From Pseudomonas extremaustralis (GTDB lineage Bacteria > Pseudomonadota > Gammaproteobacteria > Pseudomonadales > Pseudomonadaceae), in the NCBI RefSeq assembly GCF_900102035.1, contig NZ_LT629689.1, positions 6,234,501-6,298,500 on the forward strand: a DNA stretch of 64,000 nt, written 5' to 3'. Numbering within the stretch: position 1 is the stretch's first letter; each line of letters begins with the position of its first letter. This document shows, in pieces, positions 16,645-27,231 of this stretch. The notes beneath the pieces are model-generated. The model made no database searches, was not told the origin of the DNA, and saw only the letters and a program-made list of their open reading frames with translations. Both the position numbers and the translations under genes were made by a program.

Positions 16645-16914
16645 TCACTTCTTCTTGGCTATCCTGACCGCTTCTTGCTCGGCTTGCAGCGTGCTTAAAA
16701 TATCCTCTTCGTGGGGCAATTCGAATGTATTGCCCTCATATTCGGTGGTGACCTGCATCGTCATATATAGGCGCGGAGTAAGCGCCTTTATAACTTTCTT
16801 TTTGACCTGGGCTTCATCTGCTGAGGGTAGGACAATATCGATTATCGCTGGCGGTGAGGGTAGTATCTTCGCCTCGGTTGCCGGCGCGGCGCCGCCGAAG
16901 AGAGCTCGACGCAT
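16645..16914 (-). pseudogene. Small island gene with 3' end cut by the IS3-family element
   Basis: 89 residues remain, from MRRALFGG to IAKKK. The present TGA stop (16645-16647) is supplied by the IS end. Rejoining the sequence across the IS and its CTTC duplication would give four further residues (FRYA) and a TAA, so the loss is small. The central part (VKKKVIKALTPRLYMTMQVT and ILSTLQAEQEA) resembles small conserved proteins of integrative elements, function unknown. The start has no clear ribosome binding site. Confidence 0.5.
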
Positions 16915-16948
16915 ATCGTCTTCGGTTAAATTTCGGTTAAATCCTTAG

Positions 16949-18010
16949 TCACGAGCTTCTCAGGGGAGACGGCGGTTGTAGGTCGGGACCATGCTCCAAC
17001 TTTTGCGCTGCTACTTGGGAGGCCACTGCGAGATTTTTCTCCGATAACGACCTTTTACGCTTCTGTGTCCGCTTGCGTACCGATTTCCATTTTCCTTGAG
17101 CCATTGGATTACTTCTCGAGGGGCTAATCGGCAGCACGCATTCCCAGTAAAATTCGAAGGATTTGCGATGACCATCTGGGAGGCCAGCTGTAGCCAATCG
17201 CTGTCCGAACGATGGAGAGAGTTGCCATAATGCTCTTATGGGAGCCGCATCAGTCATGATGAAGGATTGGTATAAGAGATACTTGAGTTCATATATTGTG
17301 AGTTGAGACGATAGGATAGCTAGGTAGCTTTCTTTACGCTCAGGTGCAGGATTGTCGTTTTCAATCATTGCTAGAAGTGCGATAAAAGTCGCTAGATATC
17401 TCCCTTGGCGGATAAACACCGAGTGGCAGGTTTGAAACAGCAAATAAACATATTCCTCCTGATCGTCTAGCTTTTCAGAGAACCTATAGTTCTTGTGTTT
17501 GCGCCACGCACGATCAAATCTGGTGAGGAATACGCTTAATGCTTCAATTCCATAGGATTTCTCATGAGCAGAATGAGGATTAATGACTGATAGTGTGCTC
17601 AGGTTTTCCTTGTAGAGCGTCAATAAACGATAAAATGACTCTTCAAACTGTTGTTGCTGAAACGTCTTGCTCTGAATTTTTATCTCTTGACGAGTCTCTG
17701 ATAACTCCTCGCGAGTGAGTTTGAGATCTTCACGTTGTAGAAAAATGGTTACCAATAGTCCCATAAATCCAAGCCCTGTGAACAAAGCATTGAGGGCCCC
17801 AAAGCTGTCCCCAAAGGTGCCAGATTTAGCTATCGAGAGCTCGCTGACTGGCCAGGTGAGCGATATCAGCCCTATCGCGTAAGCACCAACCGTAGCCACC
17901 ACAAAAATAAATCCGGCTAAAATTACCTTCTTCACGTGTAGCGCGGGGACTCGTCCATCATCGTCTGGAGCAGGTGTTTCGTGAAAAAACTGTATCAACC
18001 GGTCAAGCAT
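16949..18010 (-). CDS. Putative phage abortive infection protein (PutAbiC-like)
   Basis: 353 residues. Two membrane segments lie at about 28-50 (KKVILAGFIFVVATVGAYAI) and 72-92 (ALFTGLGFMGLLVTIFLQRE). A coiled coil follows (LKLTREELSETRQEIKIQSK), then the soluble part with QQFEESFYRLLTLYKENLS. The order TFGDSFGALNALFTGLGF, coiled coil, then FEESFYRLL matches proteins annotated as putative phage abortive infection (PutAbiC). Such proteins are thought to sense infection at the membrane and cause cell shutdown; the mechanism is not established. The basic tail (KSVRKRTQKRKRS) is lysine/arginine-rich. It lies between the IS3-family element and IS1182 copy 2. Confidence 0.72.
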   Translation of the reverse strand: MLDRLIQFFHETPAPDDDGRVPALHVKKVILAGFIFVVATVGAYAIGLISLTWPVSELSIAKSGTFGDSFGALNALFTGLGFMGLLVTIFLQREDLKLTREELSETRQEIKIQSKTFQQQQFEESFYRLLTLYKENLSTLSVINPHSAHEKSYGIEALSVFLTRFDRAWRKHKNYRFSEKLDDQEEYVYLLFQTCHSVFIRQGRYLATFIALLAMIENDNPAPERKESYLAILSSQLTIYELKYLLYQSFIMTDAAPIRALWQLSPSFGQRLATAGLPDGHRKSFEFYWECVLPISPSRSNPMAQGKWKSVRKRTQKRKRSLSEKNLAVASQVAAQKLEHGPDLQPPSPLRSS

Positions 18011-18151
18011 AGCGTCTCCCCTGATAGCTCAACTATTGGGCGACAATAAGGCCCGTGGTGGCCAGATAATAGCCTTTCCCGAATCAGCAAGATGGATTCC
18101 AATCGGCTTCACCTAGCGAGATTGATAAAGTCAGTTCGACTGTCCGCTTGT

Positions 18152-19768
18152 GGCCGATTCTGTTGAAAAAGTCGGAATTTCAGGCTGTAAGAAGGCGACG
18201 TTGGCCCTCGTTTCAGAACCTGGTCACCACGTTGCGTGGCTTTCCGGTTCTGCATTGACCGTTGCAGCTTGGTTAATAGGTTAATTTGAGGGTTTTTGCT
18301 GATTCCGGGCGTACCTATCCCGTGGTCGGCGGCCCTTGTGAGGTCAGTTTCGCCAGTCGTCTTAAATTCTGTACCGCAGCGGCCAAGGTAAATTCGTCGT
18401 TTGCACCGGTCATTCCTCGTAGCCTTAATCGATCCAGTTTCAGGATTCGTTTGAGATGAGCGAACAACATTTCGACCTTTTTGCGCTCATGGCGAGAGCA
18501 CACGTATTGCGGTGTTGCGGCAATTCGCCGAGCAACATTGCGTGCCGCCTCATGGACGCTACGGGCGATTTTTCGGAACGAGGTGTTTGGGCAGCAGCGC
18601 TCTTTCATTGAGCATTTAGAGCAGTCTGTTTTCCGGGATCGAAAGATGATGGTGTCGGCTTTCGTGACATGTGAGCGCTGGTTCTTGAAGGCCCGCCACT
18701 CGCTGCGCAGGGCGTGCCCCGTGGGACAACGATATTCCTGCGCTTCTTCACTCCATTGAAAATCACTGATCGAGAGGCTCTCGTTCTTACGCTCGGTTTT
18801 GTCCCAAACCGGCACATGCGGCTCGATGTCTTTTTCGTTCACCATCCAGGCCAGCATCGGTGCGGTTCCGTAAGCGGTATCGCCGATGAGCCGATCCGGC
18901 TTGATGTCGAACTGTTCTTCGACCCGCTCGATCATGGTCTTGGTGCTCTCGACCTCGGCGGTTCGATGCGCTGGGGTCGGCTCCACATCCATGATCACGC
19001 CATGCTCGACATCAATCAGATAGTTCGTCGAGTAGGCGAAAAACGCCGGGCCTCCTGGCGCTGCGGTCCAACGAGAAAGTGGATCAGTCAATGACAGGCG
19101 CTTAGGCAGTGCTTCGCGTAACGCTTCTTCATCCAGCGCTTCAAGGTACTCACGCACGGCGCGAGTACTCAGCGACGGATCGCGCCAGTTGATTTCATCA
19201 TCGCCAGGTACGCCACGTTGCCGACTGGCATCTGCTTTGATGACGCTGGCGTCGACCGCAAACCCTTCGCCCTTGACCAGACCTGCGTCCATGCAGCGAC
19301 GCAGCACCTCGTTGAACAGCCAGCGAAACAGCGAGCTGTCACGAAAGCGACCGTGCCGATTCTTGGAAAACGTAGAGTGATTGGGGACTTCGTCTTCGAG
19401 GCTTAAGCGGCAGAACCAGCGATACGCCAAGTTCAAATGAGCCTCTTCGCACAACCGACGTTCGGAGCGAATGCCGTAGCAGTAGCCCACCACCAACAGG
19501 CGAATCATCAGTTCGGGATCAATCGATGGGCGCCCGATTGGGCTATAAAAATCGGCGAGATAATGGCGCAGATCGCTGAGATCAAGGCATCGATCAATGC
19601 TGCGCAGGAGGTGATTGGCTGGGATGTGATCTTCAATGTTGAACGAGTAAAACAGCCTCTCTTGTCCGCTCGACAATTGTCCCATCATGCTGCGAATCCT
19701 CCCGCTGGCCGATGACCTGATTTTGCCGCAGGCCAAGCAGGATATCTACTTTTTCAACAGAATCGGCC
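18152..19768 (-). mobile_element. IS1182-family insertion sequence, copy 2 (inverted)
   Basis: A 1617-bp element with the same ends and the same encoded protein as copy 1, in the opposite orientation. The flanks are inverted repeats of their own (CCGCTT on the left, AAGCGG on the right), different from those of copy 1. Each copy thus keeps its own palindromic target, which argues that the 6.1 kb between them has not been flipped since insertion. Confidence 0.9.
18315..19688 (-). CDS. IS1182-family transposase (copy 2)
   Basis: The same 457-residue protein as copy 1 (10477-11850), residue for residue, including D146, D270 and E405. Start ATG at 19688. Perfect protein identity implies a recent duplication within this strain. 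Confidence 0.9.
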   Translation of the reverse strand: MMGQLSSGQERLFYSFNIEDHIPANHLLRSIDRCLDLSDLRHYLADFYSPIGRPSIDPELMIRLLVVGYCYGIRSERRLCEEAHLNLAYRWFCRLSLEDEVPNHSTFSKNRHGRFRDSSLFRWLFNEVLRRCMDAGLVKGEGFAVDASVIKADASRQRGVPGDDEINWRDPSLSTRAVREYLEALDEEALREALPKRLSLTDPLSRWTAAPGGPAFFAYSTNYLIDVEHGVIMDVEPTPAHRTAEVESTKTMIERVEEQFDIKPDRLIGDTAYGTAPMLAWMVNEKDIEPHVPVWDKTERKNESLSISDFQWSEEAQEYRCPTGHALRSEWRAFKNQRSHVTKADTIIFRSRKTDCSKCSMKERCCPNTSFRKIARSVHEAARNVARRIAATPQYVCSRHERKKVEMLFAHLKRILKLDRLRLRGMTGANDEFTLAAAVQNLRRLAKLTSQGPPTTG

Positions 19769-19882
19769 GGAAGCGGTCATAAGCTCGCAGCCGCCACAGA
19801 CCGAAAGCCAGAAGAATCTGGGATACTTTTTTTAATGGAGGGATATTGCGAGGCGGAAGCTCCTTAAGCTTCCACCTCCTTA

Positions 19883-20092
19883 TCAACCGCTCCTTCTTTT
19901 GAGCTGGAGGTCAATGAATTCAAGCTCTGCCTTGATAGCATCAATCGTGAGCGTTTCAACCTTGGTGTCTTCGTATTCTCTTGCGTTGAGCTTTTTCACT
20001 CCCGCCATGCCGACGATTATCCCGTTTAAATGCAGCTGCCGGGCCTTTAGGTCATCAGGCATCTGAGCGCTGTTCTGTGGTTTTTGGTTCAT
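19883..20092 (-). CDS. Small hypothetical protein
   Basis: 69 residues, mostly helical and charged (LKARQLHLNGIIVGMAGVKK then IKAELEFIDLQLKRRSG). No domain or export signal is recognised. It lies 79 bp after the end of the truncated integrase on the same strand. The ribosome binding site before ATG 20092 is weak. It could be a small accessory gene of the island. Confidence 0.4.
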   Translation of the reverse strand: MNQKPQNSAQMPDDLKARQLHLNGIIVGMAGVKKLNAREYEDTKVETLTIDAIKAELEFIDLQLKRRSG

Positions 20093-20171
20093 GGTTAGAC
20101 CGATGGTAGGCCCGAAGCAACCGGCCCTCGCCGGTTGCTTCAGGGAGGGTTTAGGTTAGGCCGGCAACAGG

Positions 20172-20717
20172 TCAAGCAGGCTGTGTTGGTGTTTCCGCCA
20201 CGTTGTGAGCGTCTCTAGCTTCGAGGGATGCCTGGAGATCTGCACAGTCGGTGCGGGTGATTTCGTCGAGGGGCGTATCTCCCAATGCCGGGAGTATGTC
20301 CTTGTCGAGGTAGGTGCGGATTTTGTGAAGGGTAGAGGTTGCGAGGCCCTTTTCTTCTTTGGCCTTGAGCCAAGCTTCAGCAGCAGCTCGAAACGTTCGA
20401 GCCTTGGCCGCATCGATTGCAGCTTTAGCGGATCGTTTCTGCTCAAGGGGATCGGCGCCGCTACTCACCACTTTGCGTAGATCAGCAGCTTTCTCTCTTG
20501 CCAGCGCACCACTGACCTCTGGGTAACCCCCGAGCCCCATCCAAGCCCAATTGCCCGCCGGACGTTTGTAGCGTAGCTGCCAGGATTTACCACCATCAGG
20601 TTTGACCCTGAAGTAGAGGCCGTTTCCGTCTAGCTCCCGGTATTCCTTTGACTCCGGCTCCAGCCCTGCAAGCGTCGTGTCTGCGAGAGGGCGGCGCTTG
20701 ATATCTGCGCGCTTCAT
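20172..20717 (-). pseudogene. Truncated tRNA-type integrase (tyrosine recombinase)
   Basis: 181 residues from ATG 20717. The arm-DNA-binding domain (DUF4102; NGLYFRVKPDGGKSWQLRYK and GLGGYPEVSGALAREKAADL) and the start of the core-binding domain (AAAEAWLKAKEEKGLATSTL) are clear. The frame changes after EARDAHNVAE, which normally continues into the catalytic half. No R-H-R-Y catalytic region follows, so about half the usual 400 residues are gone. It sits about 190 bp from tRNA-Leu, reading away from it, as expected for the enzyme that inserted this island. It should be inactive. Confidence 0.82.
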
Positions 20718-20759
20718 CCTTGTATCCCAAAGTTCGGTATTTTTCTCAGGATACAAGCA

Positions 20760-20799
20760 GGGATACAGGGATACAGGGATACAGGGATACAGGGATACA
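20760..20799. repeat. Tandem GGGATACA repeats near the island end
   Basis: Five head-to-tail copies of GGGATACA, with looser copies on either side (GGATACA at about 20749 and GGGGATACA at about 20809). Two more copies lie at the other end of the island, at about 7382-7400. Short direct repeats near both att sites fit integrase arm-type binding sites. They lie immediately upstream of the integrase start. Confidence 0.55.
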
Positions 20800-20833
20800 A
20801 CGGATAAGGGGATACAGAGGTAGAAAGCCAGAC

Positions 20834-20862
20834 ACAAAAAAACCGGCTCAAGTGGCCGGTTT
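20834..20862 (-). terminator. Terminator downstream of tRNA-Leu, island side
   Basis: On the minus strand, AAACCGGC and GCCGGTTT form an 8-bp stem (20840-20862) followed by a T-run. It ends tRNA-Leu transcription and replaces the original terminator now at 7281-7313. Confidence 0.65.
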
Positions 20863-20906
20863 CTCTGGGTCTGAGAGTCTGGTAGAGACTTTCAGATACT
20901 GCTATA

Positions 20907-20991
20907 TGGTGCCCCGAGGGAGACTCGAACTCCCACTCCTTTCGAAAACGGATTTTGAATCCGCCGCGTCTACCAATTCCGCCATCAGGGC
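20907..20991 (-). tRNA. tRNA-Leu (anticodon CAA)
   Basis: The minus strand begins GCCCTGATGGCGGAATTGG, with a 7-bp acceptor stem closing on TCGGGGC and an encoded A-CCA end. The anticodon stem GCGGA/TCCGT holds the loop TTCAAAA, giving anticodon CAA. The variable arm is long (class II) and the T arm contains GAGTTCGAGTCTC. Its 3' end is the attachment site of the island (repeat at 20906-20927), and the gene is fully restored by the island copy. Confidence 0.93.
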
Positions 20992-21099
20992 TCAATGGCG
21001 GCGAAGTATAGAGATGAGATTACCGTTGGTCAATCACGTTTCATGGTCAATTTTGACTATTTCCGCTAGACTTCCCGGCCCTGCTAGACGAACCCCATC

Positions 21100-23270
<2,171 letters not shown>

Positions 23271-23313
23271 GTTTTCCGACCCTAAGATTCACTATTTGCA
23301 ACTGGAGTGCTAA

Positions 23314-23652
23314 ATGAGCTTTTTTATCTCTAACGCCATGGCTGATGCCGCTGCGCCTGCTGCTGCCGGCCCTATGGGCGGTGGTTTCGAGTGGATTTTC
23401 CTGGTCGGCTTCCTGGTCATCTTTTACCTGATGATCTGGCGTCCACAGGCCAAGCGTGCCAAAGAGCAGAAAAACCTGCTGAGCAGCCTGCAGAAAGGTG
23501 ACGAAGTCGTGACCACCGGCGGTATCGCGGGCAAGATCACCAAGGTTTCCGATGCTTTCGTGGTGCTGGAAGTCTCCGACACCGTCGAAATGAAGTTCCA
23601 GAAGGGCGCCATCGCCGCCACGCTGCCAAAAGGCACGCTCAAAGCGATCTAA
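23314..23652 (+). CDS. yajC: Sec translocon accessory protein YajC
   Basis: 112 residues with one membrane segment (GGGFEWIFLVGFLVIFYLMI, about 26-46), followed by WRPQAKRAKEQKNLLSSLQK, the conserved family block, and GDEVVTTGGIAGKI. YajC associates with SecDF in the inner membrane. The upstream tgt and downstream secD on the same strand match the standard order. Confidence 0.96.
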   Translation: MSFFISNAMADAAAPAAAGPMGGGFEWIFLVGFLVIFYLMIWRPQAKRAKEQKNLLSSLQKGDEVVTTGGIAGKITKVSDAFVVLEVSDTVEMKFQKGAIAATLPKGTLKAI

Positions 23653-23673
23653 GCAACAACCTTTACCAATCGA

Positions 23674-23694
23674 CGGGGCGCGCAAGGCGCCCCG
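23674..23694 (+). other. Hairpin between yajC and secD
   Basis: CGGGGCGC and GCGCCCCG make a perfect 8-bp stem with a 5-nt loop. No T-run follows. It may tune yajC/secD expression as a stability or partial-termination hairpin. Confidence 0.4.
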
Positions 23695-23714
23695 CGTTAT
23701 AAGCGGGCGGCGTG

Positions 23715-25583
23715 ATGCTGAACAAATACCCTCTGTGGAAATACGTACTGATCCTGGCGGTGCTGGCGATCGGTTTTATTTATTCCGCTCCCAATCTCTA
23801 TCCTGATGACCCTGCGATCCAGATCTCTGGCGCCAGCACTTCGCTGAAGGTCAATCAGGCTGACCTGGAACGCGCGAGCAAAGCGCTGACCGATGCGGGC
23901 ATCCAGGTCAAGGCGGCAACGTTGGCAGCTGATGCGAAGGGCGGCTTGTTGCGCCTGACCAAGCAAGAAGACCAATTGCCGGCCAAAGACGTCGTGCGCA
24001 AGGCCATGGGTGACGACTACGTTGTCGCGCTCAACCTGGCACAGACCACGCCAAAATGGCTGCGCAGCATTGGCGCGCACCCGATGAAGCTGGGTCTGGA
24101 CTTGTCCGGTGGTGTGCACTTCCTGCTGGAAGTCGACATGGACAAAGCCCTCGACGCACGCCTGAAAGTCTACGAAGGTGACGTGAAGAGCCTGCTGCGC
24201 AAAGAGAAGTTGCGTTATCGCAGCCTGCCGCAGCTCAACGGTGCCATCCAGCTGGGCTTCTCTGACGAAGCTTCCCGCGAACAGGCCCGCGCGCTGATCC
24301 GCAAGAACTTCAACGATTTCGACATCGTACCGGCCGACCTCAATGGTCAACCTGTACTGCGTCTGGCGATGACCCCGGCCAAGCTGGCGGAAATCCGCGA
24401 ATACTCCATCAAGCAGAACTTGACCACGGTACGTAACCGCGTCAACGAGCTGGGTGTGGCCGAGCCGATCGTTCAGCGCCAGGGCGCCAACCGCATCGTG
24501 GTTGAGCTGCCGGGCGTGCAGGACACCGCTGAAGCCAAGCGTATCCTGGGCAAGACCGCCAACCTGGAATTCCGTCTGGCCGCTGAGCCGGGCGCTTCCA
24601 AAGCCACTTCCGAGACCTTCGAGTTCCGTGAAGGCAACCGCCCTCCGGCGCAGATCGAACGTGGCTTGATCATCACCGGCGACCAGGTGACTGACGCCAA
24701 GGCCGGTTTCGGCGAGCACGGTACCCCTGAAGTGAACATCCGCCTGGATGGCCATGGCGGCGAATTGATGAGCCGCGCCACGCGCAGCAACGTCGGTCGC
24801 AGCATGGCGGTGATCTTCATCGAGCAACGCCCGGTGACCACCTACACCAAGCAAATGGTCAACGGCGTCGAGAAAGACGTACCGGTGCAGACCTTCAAGG
24901 AAGAGAAGAAGATCATCAGCCTGGCGACCATCCAGTCGCCGCTGGGTGCTCAATTCCGCATCACCGGCCTGAACGGCCAGGGCGAATCCTCGGAACTGGC
25001 CCTGCTGCTGCGTGCCGGTGGCCTGGCTGCGCCGATGTACTTCGCTGAAGAACGCACCATCGGCCCGAGCCTGGGTGCCGACAACATCACCAAAGGTGTC
25101 GACGCAGCCTTGTGGGGCATGCTGTTCGTGTCGCTGTTCATCATCGCCATCTACCGCTTCTTCGGCATCATTGCCACCGTGGCCCTGGCGGGCAACATGG
25201 TGATGCTGCTGGCCCTGATGTCGCTGCTGGGCGCTACGCTGACCCTGCCGGGCATCGCCGGTATCGTCCTCACCATGGGTATGGCGGTGGACGCTAACGT
25301 GCTGATCTTCTCGCGGATCCGTGAAGAGATCGCCGCCGGCATGACCGTGCAGCGTGCAATCAACGAAGGCTTTGGCCGGGCATTTACCGCGATTCTCGAC
25401 TCCAACCTGACCACGTTGCTGGTCGGTGGGATTCTCTTTGCCATGGGCACCGGCCCCGTCAAAGGTTTTGCGGTGACCATGTCCCTCGGTATCTTTACCT
25501 CGATGTTCACGGCCATCATGGTGACCCGCGCAATGGTCAACCTGATCTTTGGCGGACGTGACTTCAAGAAGTTGTGGATTTAA
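23715..25583 (+). CDS. secD: Protein translocase subunit SecD
   Basis: 622 residues from ATG 23715 (GTG 23712 is directly before it). SecD uses the proton gradient to complete protein export with SecF. An N-terminal membrane segment (YPLWKYVLILAVLAIGFIYS) precedes a large periplasmic part with the conserved GLDLSGGVHFLLEVD. The C-terminal five-helix block includes GIAGIVLTMGMAVDANVLIF and SRIREEIAAGMTVQRAINEG, characteristic of SecD. secF follows after 9 bp. Confidence 0.97.
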   Translation: MLNKYPLWKYVLILAVLAIGFIYSAPNLYPDDPAIQISGASTSLKVNQADLERASKALTDAGIQVKAATLAADAKGGLLRLTKQEDQLPAKDVVRKAMGDDYVVALNLAQTTPKWLRSIGAHPMKLGLDLSGGVHFLLEVDMDKALDARLKVYEGDVKSLLRKEKLRYRSLPQLNGAIQLGFSDEASREQARALIRKNFNDFDIVPADLNGQPVLRLAMTPAKLAEIREYSIKQNLTTVRNRVNELGVAEPIVQRQGANRIVVELPGVQDTAEAKRILGKTANLEFRLAAEPGASKATSETFEFREGNRPPAQIERGLIITGDQVTDAKAGFGEHGTPEVNIRLDGHGGELMSRATRSNVGRSMAVIFIEQRPVTTYTKQMVNGVEKDVPVQTFKEEKKIISLATIQSPLGAQFRITGLNGQGESSELALLLRAGGLAAPMYFAEERTIGPSLGADNITKGVDAALWGMLFVSLFIIAIYRFFGIIATVALAGNMVMLLALMSLLGATLTLPGIAGIVLTMGMAVDANVLIFSRIREEIAAGMTVQRAINEGFGRAFTAILDSNLTTLLVGGILFAMGTGPVKGFAVTMSLGIFTSMFTAIMVTRAMVNLIFGGRDFKKLWI

Positions 25584-25592
25584 GGGGCTGCC

Positions 25593-26507
25593 ATGTTACG
25601 TACAATCAACTTCATGGGCGTTCGCAATATTGCGTTCGGCGTCACCGTGCTCCTTACCGCTCTGGCGTTGTTCAGCTGGTTCCATAAGGGCTTGAACTAC
25701 GGTCTGGACTTCACCGGCGGTACGCTCATCGAGCTGACCTACGAGAAGCCGGCCGACGTTACCCAGGTGCGCGAAGAGCTGGTCAAGGCCGGCTATCACG
25801 AAGCCATCGTGCAGAGCTTTGGTGCGACCACCGATCTGCTGGTGCGTATGCCGGGCGAAGACCCGCAACTGGGTCACCAGGTCGCCGAAGCCTTGCAGAA
25901 GGTTGGCGGTGATAACCCGGCGTCGGTCAAGCGCGTCGAGTTCGTCGGCCCGCAAGTGGGTGAAGAGCTGCGCGACCAGGGCGGCCTCGGCATGCTGATG
26001 GCGCTGGTCGGCATCATGATCTACCTGGCCTTCCGCTTTCAGTGGAAGTTCGGTGTCGGCGCCATTGTCTCGCTGATCCACGACGTGGTCGTAACCGTGG
26101 GCATTCTGGCGTACTTCCAGATCACCTTTGACCTGACCGTATTGGCTGCAGTGCTGGCGATCATTGGTTACTCGCTCAACGACACCATCGTGGTATTCGA
26201 CCGGGTTCGCGAGAACTTCCGTGTGCTGCGCAAGGCCACGTTGATCGAGAACATCAACATCTCCACCACCCAGACCCTGCTGCGGACCATGGCGACATCG
26301 ATCTCCACCTTGCTGGCGATCGCGGCACTGATGATCTTTGGCGGCGACAACCTGTGGGGCTTCTCCCTGGCGCTGTTCATCGGCGTTCTGGCGGGTACCT
26401 ACTCGTCGATCTACATCGCCAACGTGGTGCTGATCTGGCTGAACCTCAACAGCGAAGACCTGATCCCTCCCGCTTCCACTGGCAAGGAGGTCGACGACCG
26501 TCCTTGA
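25593..26507 (+). CDS. secF: Protein translocase subunit SecF
   Basis: 304 residues, six membrane segments. Conserved blocks: GLNYGLDFTGGTLIEL near the N-terminus, GIMIYLAFRFQWKFGVGAIV, LAAVLAIIGYSLNDTIVVFD and DRVRENFRVLRKATLIENIN. It pairs with SecD in the inner membrane. The gene ends shortly before a strong terminator (26537-26567). Confidence 0.97.
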   Translation: MLRTINFMGVRNIAFGVTVLLTALALFSWFHKGLNYGLDFTGGTLIELTYEKPADVTQVREELVKAGYHEAIVQSFGATTDLLVRMPGEDPQLGHQVAEALQKVGGDNPASVKRVEFVGPQVGEELRDQGGLGMLMALVGIMIYLAFRFQWKFGVGAIVSLIHDVVVTVGILAYFQITFDLTVLAAVLAIIGYSLNDTIVVFDRVRENFRVLRKATLIENINISTTQTLLRTMATSISTLLAIAALMIFGGDNLWGFSLALFIGVLAGTYSSIYIANVVLIWLNLNSEDLIPPASTGKEVDDRP

Positions 26508-26536
26508 TGGGCGCTTGTTGATCTGCTGTTACAAAG

Positions 26537-26567
26537 AAGGCACGAGTATTGAACTCGTGCCTTTTTT
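26537..26567 (+). terminator. Intrinsic terminator of the queA-secF cluster
   Basis: AAGGCACGAG and CTCGTGCCTT form a 10-bp stem with a 6-nt loop, followed by a T-run. It lies 30 bp after secF. Confidence 0.85.
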
Positions 26568-26631
26568 GTTGCTCCAAGGCTGGGTATAGCGCGGATCGTC
26601 CGGTCCGTTTGTGATGGTCAGGAGGTTCAAC

Positions 26632-27174
26632 GTGAACAAGTCGTTACTGGTTGGTGCGGTATTGGGTGCTGTCGGTGTGACTGCCGGGGGTGCTGTCGCC
26701 ACCTACAGCCTGGTAAAAAGCGGCCCTGAGTATGCGCAAGTGCTGGCGGTGCAGCCGGTGAAAACCCAGATCAAAACCCCGCGCGAGGTCTGCAAGGACG
26801 TCGCCGTGACCCGGCAGAAGCCGGTGCAGGATCAACACCAGATCGTCGGTACCGTGGTCGGTGCGCTGGCCGGTGGCCTGTTGGGCAACCAGATCGGTGG
26901 CGGTAATGGTAAGAAGCTGGCCACCGTGGCCGGCGCGGTCGGTGGTGGTTACGCCGGTAACAAGGTTCAGGAAGGCATGCAGAACCGCGATACCTACACC
27001 ACGACCCAGACTCGCTGTAACACCGTCAATGACATCAGCGACAAAGTCGTCGGTTATGACGTGCGTTATACCCTGGGTGGCAAAGAAGGTTCGGTGCGCA
27101 TGGATCGTGATCCAGGTGGCCAGATCCCGGTCGATAAAGAGGGTCGTCTGATCCTCGGCCAAAACCAGCAATAA
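26632..27174 (+). CDS. Glycine-zipper 2TM domain protein (surface antigen-like)
   Basis: 180 residues from GTG 26632, chosen because AGGAGG lies six bases upstream; a longer form from GTG 26611 lacks such a site. An N-terminal hydrophobic segment (LLVGAVLGAVGVTAGGAVAT) anchors or exports it. The centre has the glycine zipper VVGALAGGLLGNQIGGGNGK and VAGAVGGGYAGNKVQEGMQ, as in Rickettsia 17-kDa antigen/SlyB-like envelope proteins. A pair of cysteines (EVCKDV, TRCNTV) flanks the zipper. The likely role is in the cell envelope; the exact function is unknown. Confidence 0.8.
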   Translation: MNKSLLVGAVLGAVGVTAGGAVATYSLVKSGPEYAQVLAVQPVKTQIKTPREVCKDVAVTRQKPVQDQHQIVGTVVGALAGGLLGNQIGGGNGKKLATVAGAVGGGYAGNKVQEGMQNRDTYTTTQTRCNTVNDISDKVVGYDVRYTLGGKEGSVRMDRDPGGQIPVDKEGRLILGQNQQ

Positions 27175-27183
27175 CCCCCGCCC

Positions 27184-27213
27184 TTGCAGGAGCCGGCAAG
27201 CTGGCTCCTGCAA
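27184..27213. repeat. REP-like palindrome
   Basis: TTGCAGGAGCC and GGCTCCTGCAA form an 11-bp inverted repeat around a short centre (GGCAAGCT), in the convergent gap before suhB. It is a typical Pseudomonas REP-type sequence. Confidence 0.6.
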
Positions 27214-27231
27214 TGTCCAAATCCCAGGCAC

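Larger units (their letters stand above)
15417..16647 (+). mobile_element. IS3-family insertion sequence (IS51/IS407-like)
   Basis: A 1231-bp element. The left end TGAATCGCCCCGGGTTTC and the right end, read on the other strand as TGAATCGCCCCGGATTCT, are imperfect inverted repeats of about 27 bp. A 4-bp direct duplication, CTTC, flanks it (15413-15416 and 16648-16651). It contains overlapping orfA and orfB and looks intact. It inserted into the 3' end of the small minus-strand gene at 16645-16914. Confidence 0.88.

Noticed and set aside
10397..19768. Composite transposon formed by the two IS1182-like copies
   Set aside because: Outer flanks share no duplication and each copy has its own matched flanks, so independent insertion is more likely.
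20760..20799. Tandem repeats considered as a CRISPR array
   Set aside because: Units are 8 bp with no spacers and no cas genes are present.
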